64,000 nucleotides of DNA from Actinoplanes palleronii (GCF_016862315.1 NZ_BOMS01000104.1:1-64000); one strand, 5' to 3'. Positions 24,720 through 35,341 are shown, counted from the stretch's first letter. The notes: generated by a model not told the origin, from the sequence alone. Numbers and translations: made by a program.

Positions 24720-26593
24720 AGCACCGGCTCACCGTCGCGCAGGCGACCGTGCGGTTCCTGGCCAACCAGTTCACCGAGCGGGACGGTGTCCGGCAGCGGG
24801 CCGTCGCCGGGTTCCTCGGCATCTTCGGGCACGGCAACGTGGCCGGCATCGGGCAGGCGCTGTTGCAGGCGCAGCGCAGTGGCACACCGGAGATGCCCTA
24901 TCGGCTGGCCCGCAACGAGCAGGCCATGGTGCACACCGCGGCCGGGTACGCCCGGATGCGCAACCGGCTGTCCACGATGGCCTGCACCACCTCGATCGGC
25001 CCGGGCGCCACCAACATGCTCACCGGCGCGGCCCTGGCCACCGTGAACCGGATCCCGGTGCTGCTGTTCCCGTCCGACGTGTTCGCCACGCGGGTGGCCG
25101 TCCCGGTGCTGCAGGAGCTGGAGGATCCGCGTTCCGGCGACGTGTCGGTGAACGACGCCTTCCGGCCGCTGTCACGGTTCTTCGACCGGGTCTGGCGGCC
25201 CGAGCAACTGCCGCAGGCCCTGCTCGGCGCGATGCGGGTGCTCACCGACCCGGCGGAGACCGGCGCGGTCACCGTCTGCCTGCCCCAGGACGTGCAGGCC
25301 GAGGCGTACGAATATCCCGACGAGCTGTTCGCCGAGCGCACCTGGCACGTGACCCGCCCGGCGCCCGACCCGCTCGCCGTGGAACGTGCCGCCGCCGTGA
25401 TCCGCGGCGCCCGCCGCCCGCTGATCGTGGCCGGCGGCGGAGTGATCTACTCCGAGGCGTCCGTGCAGCTGGACCGGTTCGCCAGGGAGACCGGCATCCC
25501 GGTCGCCGACACCCAGGCCGGCAAGGGCGCGCTCAGCTGGGACCACCCGAACGCGGTGGGCGGGCTCGGCGCGACCGGCAGCCCGGTGGCGAACCGGCTG
25601 GCCGCGCACGCCGACGTGGTGCTCGGCATCGGCACCCGCTACTCCGACTTCACCACCGCGTCGCGCACCGCGTTCCGGCATCCGCAGGTCCGGTTCGTCA
25701 ACCTCAACGTGGTCTCGTTCGACGCCGCGAAACTCGGTGCGCTGTCCCTGGTGGCGGACGCCCGGGCCGGTCTGACGGCGCTGCGCCCGGCGTTGCACGG
25801 ACGGCGGTTCACCGGTGATTTCCACGATGACGTGGCGGCGTGGAACGCGCGCGTCGACCGGGCGTACCGGGAAAGAAAGGGTGACCACCTGCCCACCCAG
25901 GCCGAAGTGATCGGTGTGGTGAACGAAGCGTGCGGAGCACGCGACGTGGTGGTCCAGGCGGCCGGCAGCCTGCCCGGCGACCTGCAGCGGCTGTGGCGGG
26001 CCCGCGATCCGAAGCAGTACCACGTCGAGTACGGCTACTCCTGCATGGGCTTCGAGATCGCCGGCGCCCTCGGGATCAAGCTGGCCGACCCGTCCCGCGA
26101 GGTGTACGCCCTGGTCGGCGACGGCTCCTACCTGATGATGGCGCAGGAGATGGTGACCGCGCTGGCCGAGGGCGTGAAGCTGATCGTGGTGCTGGTGCAG
26201 AACCACGGGTTCGCCTCGATCGGCTCGCTCTCCGAGCAGGTCGGCTCGCAGCGGTTCGGCACCAGCTACCGCTACAAGAGCGCGCAGACCGGCGACTACG
26301 ACGGCGCGCTGCTCCCGGTCGACCTGGCGCTGAACGCGGAGAGCCTGGGCGCCTCGGTGATCCGCTGCCGGACCGCCGCCGACCTGGCCGAGGGCCTGAA
26401 ACGGGCCCGCGAGGCGGACCGGCTGACCGTGTTGCACATCGAGACCGACCCGCTCGCCGCCGGGCCGGGCTCGGAATCCTGGTGGGACGTGCCGGTGGCG
26501 CAGATCGCCACCCTGCACAGCACCCGGCACGCACTCACCGGCTACCTGGAGAGGAAACGCGACCAGCGGCATCACCTGCGACCCGGAGGTTGA
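24716..26593 (+). CDS. iolD: 3D-(3,5/4)-trihydroxycyclohexane-1,2-dione hydrolase
   Basis: 625 residues, the usual IolD length. A thiamine-diphosphate enzyme: the catalytic Glu lies in LARNEQAMVHTAAGYARM, and the ThDP/Mg motif begins GDGSYLMMAQEMVTAL and ends VLVQN. It opens the inositol-derived ring to 5-deoxy-glucuronate. The GTG start at 24716 overlaps the iolB stop (GTGA), with GGAGAAG upstream. Followed after four bases by mmsA. Confidence 0.95.
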   Translation: MKHRLTVAQATVRFLANQFTERDGVRQRAVAGFLGIFGHGNVAGIGQALLQAQRSGTPEMPYRLARNEQAMVHTAAGYARMRNRLSTMACTTSIGPGATNMLTGAALATVNRIPVLLFPSDVFATRVAVPVLQELEDPRSGDVSVNDAFRPLSRFFDRVWRPEQLPQALLGAMRVLTDPAETGAVTVCLPQDVQAEAYEYPDELFAERTWHVTRPAPDPLAVERAAAVIRGARRPLIVAGGGVIYSEASVQLDRFARETGIPVADTQAGKGALSWDHPNAVGGLGATGSPVANRLAAHADVVLGIGTRYSDFTTASRTAFRHPQVRFVNLNVVSFDAAKLGALSLVADARAGLTALRPALHGRRFTGDFHDDVAAWNARVDRAYRERKGDHLPTQAEVIGVVNEACGARDVVVQAAGSLPGDLQRLWRARDPKQYHVEYGYSCMGFEIAGALGIKLADPSREVYALVGDGSYLMMAQEMVTALAEGVKLIVVLVQNHGFASIGSLSEQVGSQRFGTSYRYKSAQTGDYDGALLPVDLALNAESLGASVIRCRTAADLAEGLKRAREADRLTVLHIETDPLAAGPGSESWWDVPVAQIATLHSTRHALTGYLERKRDQRHHLRPGG

Positions 26594-26597
26594 TGAG

Positions 26598-28094
<1,497 letters not shown>

Positions 28095-28099
28095 CCGGC

Positions 28100-28996
28100 A
28101 TGCGCCGTCTGCGCCTCGGCAGCTGTCCCGACTCGTGGGGGGTCTGGTACGCCGACGACCCCCGGCAGACCCCGTGGCCCCGTTTCCTCGACGAGCTGGT
28201 CACCGCCGGGTACCACTGGCTGGAGCTCGGCCCGTACGGCTACCTGCCCACCGACCCGGCCCGCCTGGCCGACGAGCTGGCCACCCGGGGCCTGCGCTGC
28301 GCGGCCGGTACGGTCGGCGGCGTCGGCGGGCCGCACAAGGACTTCCCGGCGGTGCTCGCCGAGACCCGCCGGGTGGCCGAGCTGACCCGGGCGGCCGGCG
28401 GGCGCGACGTGGTGTTCGTCCCGGTGCCCGGGTACCGCGACGACGCCACCGGCGGGTACCGGGAGGCCGCCGAGCTGAGCGCCGATCAGTGGCGTGACCT
28501 GCTGGCCAACACGACCACGCTGGGCCGCATGCTCGCCGAGGAGTACGGCATGAGCCTGCGGTTCCACCCGCACGCCGACTACCAGGTGGAATACCAGTCG
28601 CAGGTGGAGCGGCTGCTCGACGGCACCGATCCGCGGTTCGTGTCGCTGTGCCTGGACACCGGCCATCTGGCGTACCGGCGGGCGGACGTGCTGGGCCTGA
28701 TCCGGCAGTACCCGGAGCGGGTCGGCTACGTCCACCTCAAGCAGATGGACCCGGCCCTCGCGGCCCGGGCCGCCGCCGAGGACTGGGCGTTCGGCCAGGC
28801 CGTCCGGCTCGGGGTGAGCGTCGCCCCGCCGTCCGGCGCCCCGGAGGTTCCGGCCGTGCTGAAAGCCCTGGAGGACCTCGACGCGGAGCTGTTCGTCGTG
28901 GTCGAGCAGGACATGTACCCGGTGGACTTCGACGTTCCGCTGCCGATCGCCACCCGGACCCGCAGGTATCTCGAGGAGACAGGAGATTTCGGATGA
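28100..28996 (+). CDS. TIM-barrel sugar isomerase/dehydratase of the IolE/IolI type
   Basis: 298 residues. An AP-endonuclease-2-like TIM barrel with N-terminal LGSCPDSWGVWYADDP and metal-site residues in LRFHPHADYQVE, VSLCLDTGHLAYR and VGYVHLKQMDP. In the iol pathway such proteins act as inosose dehydratase (IolE) or inosose isomerase (IolI/IolH); dehydration of scyllo-inosose is the missing step between the IolG-like dehydrogenase and IolD, so an IolE role is likely. ATG at 28100; a GTG at 28091 overlapping the mmsA stop would add three residues. Its stop overlaps the binding-protein start (ATGA). Confidence 0.85.
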   Translation: MRRLRLGSCPDSWGVWYADDPRQTPWPRFLDELVTAGYHWLELGPYGYLPTDPARLADELATRGLRCAAGTVGGVGGPHKDFPAVLAETRRVAELTRAAGGRDVVFVPVPGYRDDATGGYREAAELSADQWRDLLANTTTLGRMLAEEYGMSLRFHPHADYQVEYQSQVERLLDGTDPRFVSLCLDTGHLAYRRADVLGLIRQYPERVGYVHLKQMDPALAARAAAEDWAFGQAVRLGVSVAPPSGAPEVPAVLKALEDLDAELFVVVEQDMYPVDFDVPLPIATRTRRYLEETGDFG

Positions 28997-29973
28997 GGAG
29001 AGGTCTGCTCACCACCGGCGTCGTGACGGTCCTGGCGCTCGCCGCGTGCAGCGGCGGAGGCCGGGACAAGTCCGACGCGGACGACTCCGGTGGTGGTGGC
29101 AACGCGCCCGGCAGTTCCGGGTACACGGTCGCCTTCATCACCCACGAGACGCCCGGCGACACGTTCTGGGACAAGGTCCGGGCCGGCGCCGAGCAGGCCG
29201 CCAAGGACGAGGGCGTCACGCTGAAGTACTCCAACGACCCGGACGCCGCCAAACAGGCGGGTCTGATCCAGAGCGCGGTCGACGCCAAGGTCAACGGGAT
29301 CGCGACCACCCTGGTCACCCCGGACGCCCTGGCCGGCGCGGTCAAGTCGGCGACCGCCGCCGGAGTCCCGGTGGTCGGCCTGAACGGCGGCATCGACCAG
29401 TACCAGAAGCTCGGCGCGCTGATGTACTTCGGCTCGGACGAGACTCTGGCCGGGGAGAGCATCGGCAAGCGGATCGCCGGTCAGGGTGCCAAACACCCGC
29501 TCTGCGTGATCCACCAGACCGGCTCGGTGGCACTCGAGGCGCGCTGCGACGGCGTCAAGAGCGCCGTGCCCGGCACGGAGAACCTCCAGGTCAACGGCGC
29601 CGACGACAGTGCGGTCACGACCACCCTGCAGGCCAAGCTGGCCCAGGACAAGTCGATCGACTACGTGGTGACGCTCGGCGCGCCGATCGCGCTGGACGCG
29701 ATCAACGCCAAGCAGCAGGCGTCGTCGCCCGCGAAGATCGTGACGTTCGACCTGAACCAGGAGATCGCCAAGCGGATCAAGGCGGGCGAGGTGGTGTTCG
29801 CCATCGACCAGCAGCCGTACGTGCAGGGGTACATGGCGGTCACCTCGCTCTACCTCTACCTGAAGAACGGCAACGACATCGGCGGCGGCCGGCCGGTGCT
29901 GACCGGACCGTCCTTCGTGGACCAGACCAACATCGACAAGATCCTGCCGTTCACCGAGAAGAACACCCGGTGA
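28993..29973 (+). CDS. sugar ABC transporter substrate-binding lipoprotein
   Basis: 326 residues. Signal peptide with lipobox LAACSGG (Cys near residue 18), a Gly/Asp linker, then a periplasmic-binding-protein type 1 fold (YTVAFITHETPGDTFWDKVR ... GIATTLVTPDALAGAVKSA), as in RbsB- or IbpA-like sugar binders. Position in the operon implies capture of myo-inositol or a related cyclitol. AGGAG lies 7 bases before the ATG at 28993, which overlaps the previous stop. Its own stop overlaps the permease GTG. Confidence 0.9.
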   Translation: MRRGLLTTGVVTVLALAACSGGGRDKSDADDSGGGGNAPGSSGYTVAFITHETPGDTFWDKVRAGAEQAAKDEGVTLKYSNDPDAAKQAGLIQSAVDAKVNGIATTLVTPDALAGAVKSATAAGVPVVGLNGGIDQYQKLGALMYFGSDETLAGESIGKRIAGQGAKHPLCVIHQTGSVALEARCDGVKSAVPGTENLQVNGADDSAVTTTLQAKLAQDKSIDYVVTLGAPIALDAINAKQQASSPAKIVTFDLNQEIAKRIKAGEVVFAIDQQPYVQGYMAVTSLYLYLKNGNDIGGGRPVLTGPSFVDQTNIDKILPFTEKNTR

Positions 29974-30968
29974 GGCGAACGCTGCGGCTGCTGGCGCGCC
30001 CCGAGGCGGGCGCGCTGGCGGCGGCCGTGGTGATCTTCGTGTTCTTCCTGGCGGTGGCGCCGTCGTTCCGCTCGCTGGCGGCGTTCTGCACCGTGCTCTA
30101 CCAGTCGTCGACGATCGGGATCGTCGCGGTCGGGGTCGGCCTGCTGATGATCGGCGGTGAGTTCGACCTGTCGGCCGGCGTGATCACAATCAGCGCCGGG
30201 CTGGTCAACTCGATGTTCTGCTGGTATTTCGGGGTGAACATGTGGGTCGGCGCGGCGCTGTCCCTGCTGTTCTGCCTCGCGGTCGGTTTCCTGAACGGCT
30301 GGCTGGTGATGCGCACCGGGATACCGAGCTTCCTGGTCACGCTCGGGACGTTCTTCGTCCTGCAGGGTGCGAACCTCGGCGTGACCAAGCTGGTCACCGG
30401 GTCGGTGTCCAGCCGGGACGTCAGCGCGATCGACGGGTTCGACTCGCTGCGGGCGGTCTTCGCGTCCAGCACCACGGCCGGCGCCGCGACGATCTGGATC
30501 ACCGTGCTCTGGTGGGTGCTGTTCGCCGGGGTGGCCGGGTGGACGCTGCAGCTCACCAGGATCGGCAACTGGATCTACGCGGTCGGCGGGTCGGCGGGCA
30601 GCGCGCGAGCCGTCGGGGTGCCTGTCGTCCGTACCAAAATCGGTCTTTTCATGGTCGTGTCTTTTCTCGGCTGGTTCGTCGGGATGCATCTGCTGTACCG
30701 GTTCAACACCCTGCAGGCCGGCAACGGGGTGGGTAACGAGTTCCTCTACATCATCGCGGCCGTGGTCGGCGGGACGCTGCTCACCGGCGGGTTCGGCAAC
30801 GCGTCGGGTGTCGCGATCGGCGCGTTCATCTTCGGGATGACCAGCCTGGGGATCGTCTACGCCGGCTGGGATCCGAACTGGTTCAAGGCGTTCCTCGGCG
30901 TGATGCTGCTGCTGGCCGTGCTGGTCAACACGTACGTCCGACGCCTCTCCGCGGGAAAGGCGGCCTGA
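29970..30968 (+). CDS. sugar ABC transporter permease, RbsC family
   Basis: 332 residues and about nine to ten transmembrane helices. Motifs typical of the ribose/inositol (CUT2) permeases are GVGLLMIGGEFDLSAGVITI, LNGWLVMRTGIPSFLVTLGT and the coupling segment AVGGSAGSARAVGVPV. GTG at 29970 overlaps the binding-protein stop (GTGA). Partner of the adjoining binding protein and ATPase. Confidence 0.93.
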   Translation: MRRTLRLLARPEAGALAAAVVIFVFFLAVAPSFRSLAAFCTVLYQSSTIGIVAVGVGLLMIGGEFDLSAGVITISAGLVNSMFCWYFGVNMWVGAALSLLFCLAVGFLNGWLVMRTGIPSFLVTLGTFFVLQGANLGVTKLVTGSVSSRDVSAIDGFDSLRAVFASSTTAGAATIWITVLWWVLFAGVAGWTLQLTRIGNWIYAVGGSAGSARAVGVPVVRTKIGLFMVVSFLGWFVGMHLLYRFNTLQAGNGVGNEFLYIIAAVVGGTLLTGGFGNASGVAIGAFIFGMTSLGIVYAGWDPNWFKAFLGVMLLLAVLVNTYVRRLSAGKAA

Positions 30969-30969
30969 C

Positions 30970-31749
30970 GTGTCCGATCCGCTGGTCCAGCTCACCGGCG
31001 TGGGCAAGAGCTACGGCCCGATCCGCGCCCTGTACGACGTCGACCTGCGCGTCGGTGCCGGCGAGGTGACCTGCGTGCTCGGCGACAACGGCGCCGGCAA
31101 GTCCACCCTCATCAAGGTCATCTCCGGCCTGCACCCGCACACCTCGGGCTCGCTACGGGTCGACGGCGCCGAGCGGCGGTTCTCCTCGCCGCGGGAGGCG
31201 CTCGACCTCGGCATCGCGACCGTCTACCAGGACCTCGCCGTGGTCCCGCTGATGGAGGTGTGGCGCAACTTCTTCCTCGGCTCGGAGCTCGTCGCCGGGC
31301 GCTTCCCGCTGGCCCGCATGCGGATCCGGGAGATGAGACGGATCGCGGACCAGGAGCTGCGCAAGATGGGCATCGTCGTGGCCGACATCGATCAGCCGAT
31401 CGGGACGCTCTCCGGCGGCCAGCGGCAGTGCGTGGCGATCGCCCGGGCGGTCTACTTCGGCGCCCGGGTGCTGATCCTGGACGAGCCCACCGCGGCGCTC
31501 GGCGTTAAGCAGTCCGGCGTGGTGCTCAGGTACATCGCGGCGGCCCGGGACGCGGGCCTCGGCGTCGTCTTCATCACCCACAACCCGCAGCACGCCTACC
31601 TGGTCGGCGACCACTTCGTGATCCTCAAACGGGGCGCGGCGGTGCTCGACGCCGCGCGTGGCCGGGTCACCCTGGACGAGCTGACCACCCAGATGGCCGG
31701 CGGCGACGAGCTGGCCGAACTCTCCCGGGAACTGGGCCGCCCGGCATGA
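30970..31749 (+). CDS. sugar ABC transporter ATP-binding protein, single domain
   Basis: 259 residues. Walker A GDNGAGKST near residue 40, signature LSGGQRQCVAIARAV, Walker B VLILDEPTAALG and switch His in VFITHNPQ. CUT2 ATPases such as RbsA usually carry two fused nucleotide-binding domains (~500 residues); this one has one complete domain, so it must act as a homodimer. It starts one base after the permease stop (GTG 30970) and overlaps the next start by ATGA. Confidence 0.93.
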   Translation: MSDPLVQLTGVGKSYGPIRALYDVDLRVGAGEVTCVLGDNGAGKSTLIKVISGLHPHTSGSLRVDGAERRFSSPREALDLGIATVYQDLAVVPLMEVWRNFFLGSELVAGRFPLARMRIREMRRIADQELRKMGIVVADIDQPIGTLSGGQRQCVAIARAVYFGARVLILDEPTAALGVKQSGVVLRYIAAARDAGLGVVFITHNPQHAYLVGDHFVILKRGAAVLDAARGRVTLDELTTQMAGGDELAELSRELGRPA

Positions 31750-32756
31750 GGGCGGTGCTGCGGGTCGGCGTGATCGGCGCCGGCCTGATCGGGCGCGATC
31801 ACATCCGGCGGCTGACCACGGTCCTCGCCGGGATCGACGTGGTGGCGGTCGCCGACGTGGACGCGTTCGTGGCCGCGCAGGTGGCCGCGCCGCTCGGCGC
31901 CACCGTGTACCCGAACGGGCTGGCCCTGATCGCCGCGGACGAGGTGGACGCGGTACTGGTCTGCTCGTGGGGCGGCACCCACGAGGAGTACGTGCTCGCC
32001 GCGATCACCGCCGGCAAACCGGTGTTCTGCGAGAAACCCCTGGCCACCACGCGGGAGGCGTGCCTGCGGATCGTGGCGGCAGAGGTCGGGCACGGGCGCC
32101 GGCTCGTCCAGGTCGGCTACATGCGGCGCTACGACGCGGCCTACCGGGCGCTGAAACAGGTGCTGGACAGCGGGGTGATCGGCGCGCCGCTGATGATGCA
32201 CTGCGCGCACCGCAACGCCGGCGTGCCGGCCTTCTACGAGCCGGAGAACACCATCACCGACACCGCGGTCCACGAGATCGACATGGTGCGGTGGATGTTC
32301 GGCGCGGAGATCGTCGCGGTCCGGGTGCTGCGCCCGCGGGTCAGCCGGAACGCCGGCAGCCTGCCGGACCCGCTGCTGCTGGTCCTGGAGTTGGCGAACG
32401 AGGTGCTCGTCGACGTGGAGATCTCGGTGAACGTCCGCTACGGATACGACATCCGCGGCGAGATCCTCGGCGAGGACGGCACGGTCTCGCTGGAGAACCC
32501 GGGCCTGATCGCGGTCCGGCACGCCGGGCGGCTGGCCGGCCCGGTGCCCGGCGACTGGCGGGACCGGTTCGCCACCGCCTACGACGTGGAGCTGCGCGAG
32601 TGGGCGGACTCGGTCATCGGGGGAGGGCCGCCGGTCGGGCCGGGGTCCTGGGACGGTTATGCCGCCGCGGTGGTCTCGGACGCCGCGGTGCGGGCGCTGC
32701 GAACCGGGGATCGGGTGGCGGTCACCGTCGACGAGCGGCCCGCGATCTATTCCTGA
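31746..32756 (+). CDS. iolG: Gfo/Idh/MocA oxidoreductase, inositol 2-dehydrogenase-like
   Basis: 336 residues, the usual length of the family. Rossmann motif GVIGAGLIGRDHIRR at the N-terminus, CEKPLATT (the EKP Lys) and the catalytic HEIDMVRW segment. In this operon the most economical role is NAD-dependent oxidation of myo-inositol to scyllo-inosose, the first catabolic step; other Gfo/Idh substrates cannot be excluded from sequence alone. ATG at 31746 overlaps the ATPase stop. Last gene of the nine-gene operon, 10 bases before a hairpin terminator. Confidence 0.87.
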   Translation: MRAVLRVGVIGAGLIGRDHIRRLTTVLAGIDVVAVADVDAFVAAQVAAPLGATVYPNGLALIAADEVDAVLVCSWGGTHEEYVLAAITAGKPVFCEKPLATTREACLRIVAAEVGHGRRLVQVGYMRRYDAAYRALKQVLDSGVIGAPLMMHCAHRNAGVPAFYEPENTITDTAVHEIDMVRWMFGAEIVAVRVLRPRVSRNAGSLPDPLLLVLELANEVLVDVEISVNVRYGYDIRGEILGEDGTVSLENPGLIAVRHAGRLAGPVPGDWRDRFATAYDVELREWADSVIGGGPPVGPGSWDGYAAAVVSDAAVRALRTGDRVAVTVDERPAIYS

Positions 32757-32766
32757 GCGGGCGGGA

Positions 32767-32800
32767 GTGTCATCGCCGACTACATTGGCGGCGATGACAC
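32767..32800 (+). terminator. hairpin terminator of the inositol operon
   Basis: A perfect 12-bp stem (GTGTCATCGCCG with CGGCGATGACAC) and a 10-base loop, starting 10 bases past the iolG-like stop. No T-run follows. Confidence 0.8.
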
Positions 32801-33001
32801 CCGGTCTTCGGGCGGACACGCCAGCGTTTTCCAGTCCGGCTGTTCCAGTCCCGGCGGTTTTCCGGCCCGACTGTTTTCCGCCCCGCTGGGGCAAGGCTAC
32901 CCCATTGATCTTGTTCATCGGCTTGATCACGTGATGTGGGGATTGTCCGAAGTCCGTCCGAACCCGGCGGTTCCGGTCGTCGCTCTGCCTGTGGTGAAAA
33001 C

Positions 33002-33030
33002 CCGGGGCCGAGGCGCCGCCTCAGCCCCGG
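33002..33030 (-). terminator. hairpin after the methyltransferase gene
   Basis: CCGGGGCCGAGGCG and CGCCTCAGCCCCGG pair with one mismatch, ending three bases past the methyltransferase stop codon on the minus strand. Confidence 0.65.
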
Positions 33031-33033
33031 AGA

Positions 33034-33636
33034 TCACTCGGGCAGCTGGGCCAGCGCGAAGATCTGGCTCTCCTGCGGACCGTCGGTGGGGGTGAAGAAG
33101 ACCGTCTCGATGCTGATGACGGTGAAGCCGTGCGCTTCGAGGACCGCCTTGAGGTCCGGCTCCAGATAACCGGAGACGGTCACCGGGACGCCCATGAACT
33201 CGATCGGGATGCTGTCGGCATCAAAATTGACCATGCCGATCGCGAAGTGGCCGCCCGGCTTCAACCAGCCGGCGACCTTGTCGAAGGTGCGTTCGATATC
33301 GGCCTTGCTGAGCATGAGCAGCGAGAAGAACGCGGTGACCGCGTCGAACGTCCCGAAGTTGTCGGGCAGTTCGGCGAAGTTGGCGTGCACGAACTCGGCC
33401 GCGGGCACCTGCTCGCGAGCCAGGCGCAACATCCCCTCGGCGATGTCGACACCCACCACGCGGTGATCGGACTCGGTCAGGACCTTGGCGGTGGGAACAC
33501 CGGTGCCGCAGCCCAGATCGAGTACTGCGGCGCCGGCCGGTAACAACGAGCTGATGCGCTCGATCAGGGCCGACTGGAACGGATTATGGCTGTGCTCGCC
33601 CTGGTATTTCTCAGCGAGTTGATCGAAAACCTCCAT
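33034..33636 (-). CDS. class I SAM-dependent methyltransferase
   Basis: 200 residues. Motif I VLDLGCGTGVPT, acidic residue after beta-2 in VVGVDIAEGML, and motif IV-like FDAVTAFFSLLML support a small-molecule class I methyltransferase. The C-terminal YLEPDLKAVLEAHGFTVI is common in the family. ATG at 33636 is preferred; an upstream GTG at 33645 is possible and neither has a clear ribosome binding site. Transcribed alone; substrate unknown. Confidence 0.88.
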   Translation of the reverse strand: MEVFDQLAEKYQGEHSHNPFQSALIERISSLLPAGAAVLDLGCGTGVPTAKVLTESDHRVVGVDIAEGMLRLAREQVPAAEFVHANFAELPDNFGTFDAVTAFFSLLMLSKADIERTFDKVAGWLKPGGHFAIGMVNFDADSIPIEFMGVPVTVSGYLEPDLKAVLEAHGFTVISIETVFFTPTDGPQESQIFALAQLPE

Positions 33637-33663
33637 GGCGTCCACAGTAGAAGAAGATCACCG

Positions 33664-34359
33664 TCAAAGCAGCCGGGTCGCGCCCTCGGCGGCGATCCGT
33701 TCCTCCAGGCGGGACCGGTCCAGGTTGGCGCAGAGCACGATCGACGCGCCCGCGGTGAGCGGGGCCAGCAGCCAGATCAGCGGTTCCTCGGTCTCGGACG
33801 CGTCGATCAGCACCCGGTCGCCGCGCCCGATCCCGCGGGACCGGGCGACACTCGCGGCGATCGCGCCGTACTCACCGAACGTCGTGCCGTCCGGCGTCGC
33901 GATGTCGAAGGCCCGAGCGCGACCTTGCGGCGGGGTCGCGCCGAGATGGGCCCGCACGGCCTCCGGGAAATCCCGGTATTTTTCCGGTACGTCCGGGCTC
34001 GGTCCGCCGTTCGGCGCCAGACCGAGGACAAACTGGTGCTGAGCCAGGGGTACGTCGTCGAGCCAGTTGTCCACCCGTCGCCGCTCCACGAACGTGACGT
34101 CCAGCGCCGGCCCGCCACTGATCAGCCCGGCCGTGCTCCACCCGCGGAACGACACCGCGAGCCCGGCCGACCACGCGCCGAGCAGCACCGCCGCGGTCTG
34201 CCAGTGCGGCGGCAGCAGCACGCCGGCCCGGTGGCCGGGCCGCAGCCCGCACTCCCCGGTGAGCAGCGACGCCGCGGCGGCACTCCAGTCACCCAGCTCA
34301 CCGGCGGTCAGCCCGACCCGCTCCCCGGTGGCGTCGTCGTAGTACGTGAAGAGTTCCAT
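33664..34359 (-). CDS. TIGR03089 family protein (truncated AMP-binding-like)
   Basis: 231 residues. Sequence such as ATGERVGLTAGELGDWSAAA, WQTAAVLLGAWSAGLAVSF and SRGIGRGDRVLIDASE matches the actinobacterial TIGR03089 family, which resembles the N-terminal part of acyl-adenylate-forming enzymes but lacks the catalytic C-terminal domain and the P-loop-like signature. It is therefore unlikely to be an active ligase. ATG at 34359; the in-frame extension to 34431 has no family similarity. It is immediately upstream of the methyltransferase on the same strand. Confidence 0.85.
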   Translation of the reverse strand: MELFTYYDDATGERVGLTAGELGDWSAAAASLLTGECGLRPGHRAGVLLPPHWQTAAVLLGAWSAGLAVSFRGWSTAGLISGGPALDVTFVERRRVDNWLDDVPLAQHQFVLGLAPNGGPSPDVPEKYRDFPEAVRAHLGATPPQGRARAFDIATPDGTTFGEYGAIAASVARSRGIGRGDRVLIDASETEEPLIWLLAPLTAGASIVLCANLDRSRLEERIAAEGATRLL

Positions 34360-34397
34360 CGCCACCCAACCTACCGAGCCCCCACGGACCCCCGGCC

Positions 34398-34445
34398 GGC
34401 GCTGACCGCCGTCCCGGCGGCCGGGAGGCACCCCCAGCGCCAGCC
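34398..34445. repeat. dispersed hairpin repeat, copy 5 (partial)
   Basis: GGCGCTGACCGCC on the left and AGGCACCCCCAGCGCCAGCC on the right form a shortened, degenerate version of the family next to copy 6. The two together make a tandem pair. Confidence 0.6.
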
Positions 34446-34453
34446 GAGATCCG

Positions 34454-34510
34454 CCGGCTGGTTCTGAGGGGTGTCTCGGCGGTCGGGAGGCACCCCTCGG
34501 GACCAGCCGG
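34454..34510. repeat. dispersed hairpin repeat, copy 6
   Basis: CCGGCTGGTTCTGAGGGGTG on the left and CACCCCTCGGGACCAGCCGG on the right make a 57-base near-palindrome. Left GTGTCTC faces right GAGGCAC, giving a U-G wobble if transcribed rightward. It lies beyond the 3' end of the small minus-strand gene at 34569 and upstream of the TIGR03089 start. Confidence 0.9.
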
Positions 34511-34568
34511 GGTGGGGTGGCGCGGTGCGGTCCGGACCGGCGCTGGCCTCGCGCGGCTCGACGGCGGG

Positions 34569-34853
34569 TCAGGCGGCGTTGTGGAAGCGGGACAGTTCGC
34601 GGGCCTCGGCGGCGTATCGGGCCAGCAGGTGGACGGTCCGCGGCCCGGCTTCGCCGTCGGGGATCAGGCCGACCCGGGACTGGAAGGCGGCCACCGCCTC
34701 GTCCAGGTCGGCGCTCGTGGGGCCGACCTGGACGTCGAAGTCGGCGAAGAGTGCGCGCAGGCTCTCCGGGTCGGCGCTCGGTGCCGGTTCGGCCCAGCCG
34801 ATCAGGCCGCCGACGGCGGTGCCGACCATGTTCAGCATTCCTCGTCCGGTCAT
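34569..34853 (-). CDS. small protein with peptidoglycan-binding-like motif
   Basis: 94 residues. ATG at 34853 with GGAGG 6 bases upstream. The C-terminal part LDEAVAAFQSRVGLIPDGEA followed by GPRTVHLL resembles half of a PG_binding_1 domain (FQ..x..GL..DG..GP.T). There is no signal peptide or clear anchor; only the first ~20 residues are mildly hydrophobic (MLNMVGTAVGGLIGWAE). It may be cytoplasmic or weakly membrane-associated, and the match is short enough to be misleading. Function unknown. Confidence 0.7.
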   Translation of the reverse strand: MTGRGMLNMVGTAVGGLIGWAEPAPSADPESLRALFADFDVQVGPTSADLDEAVAAFQSRVGLIPDGEAGPRTVHLLARYAAEARELSRFHNAA

Positions 34854-34972
34854 TGGTGCCTCCCCGATGCGGTGTCGGACTCCAGCATCGGAAGTTCTGC
34901 TGTGTCCGGCATCTGCCGAGGGTCCCGATCAGCTGTGTATCCCTGCACCTTTCGGCCGATCCGGCCGGGAGG

Positions 34973-35341
34973 TCAGGGGCAGAGATCGGTGTGCGCGACG
35001 GTGATCAGCTGGTGGGCCTGTGCGGGCGAGACACCGTAGGCGGTGAGGACGGTCTTGCGGCCGTCGCGGAGGGAGGCGCAGGCGGCGACGCCCAGGTCGG
35101 CGATCTCCTCGTCACGGCGGTCGACGGCGAGTTCCGGGAGCTGTTGTCGTACCGAAGCGACGAAGCGGCCCGGACCGGCCGCGGGCGGTGCCGGGGAAGC
35201 GGACACCGGGAGGGGATCGGCCGCGGGCGAGGAGAGCGAGCGGCCCTGGACCCAGACCGGGTCCGGGGCCGAGCAGCCGGCCAGCGGGGTGAGTAGCAGC
35301 GCGGCGAGGCTCGCGGTTCGGGCGAAACGTCCAGGAATCAC
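34973..35341 (-). CDS. lipoprotein, DUF732-like
   Basis: 122 residues. Signal sequence ending in lipobox LAGCS (Cys23), a Ser/Pro/Ala-rich linker and a small helical domain with two Cys (ACASLRDG and DLCP), matching the size and Cys spacing of DUF732-type actinobacterial secreted proteins. GTG start at 35341; no obvious ribosome binding site. Divergent from the HtrA-like protease at 35476. Confidence 0.75.
   Translation of the reverse strand: MIPGRFARTASLAALLLTPLAGCSAPDPVWVQGRSLSSPAADPLPVSASPAPPAAGPGRFVASVRQQLPELAVDRRDEEIADLGVAACASLRDGRKTVLTAYGVSPAQAHQLITVAHTDLCP

Noticed and set aside
30970..31749. ATPase as a truncated pseudogene
   Set aside because: It is shorter than RbsA-type proteins but has all motifs of one full domain, tight operon overlaps and no frameshift, so it is a complete single-domain ATPase.
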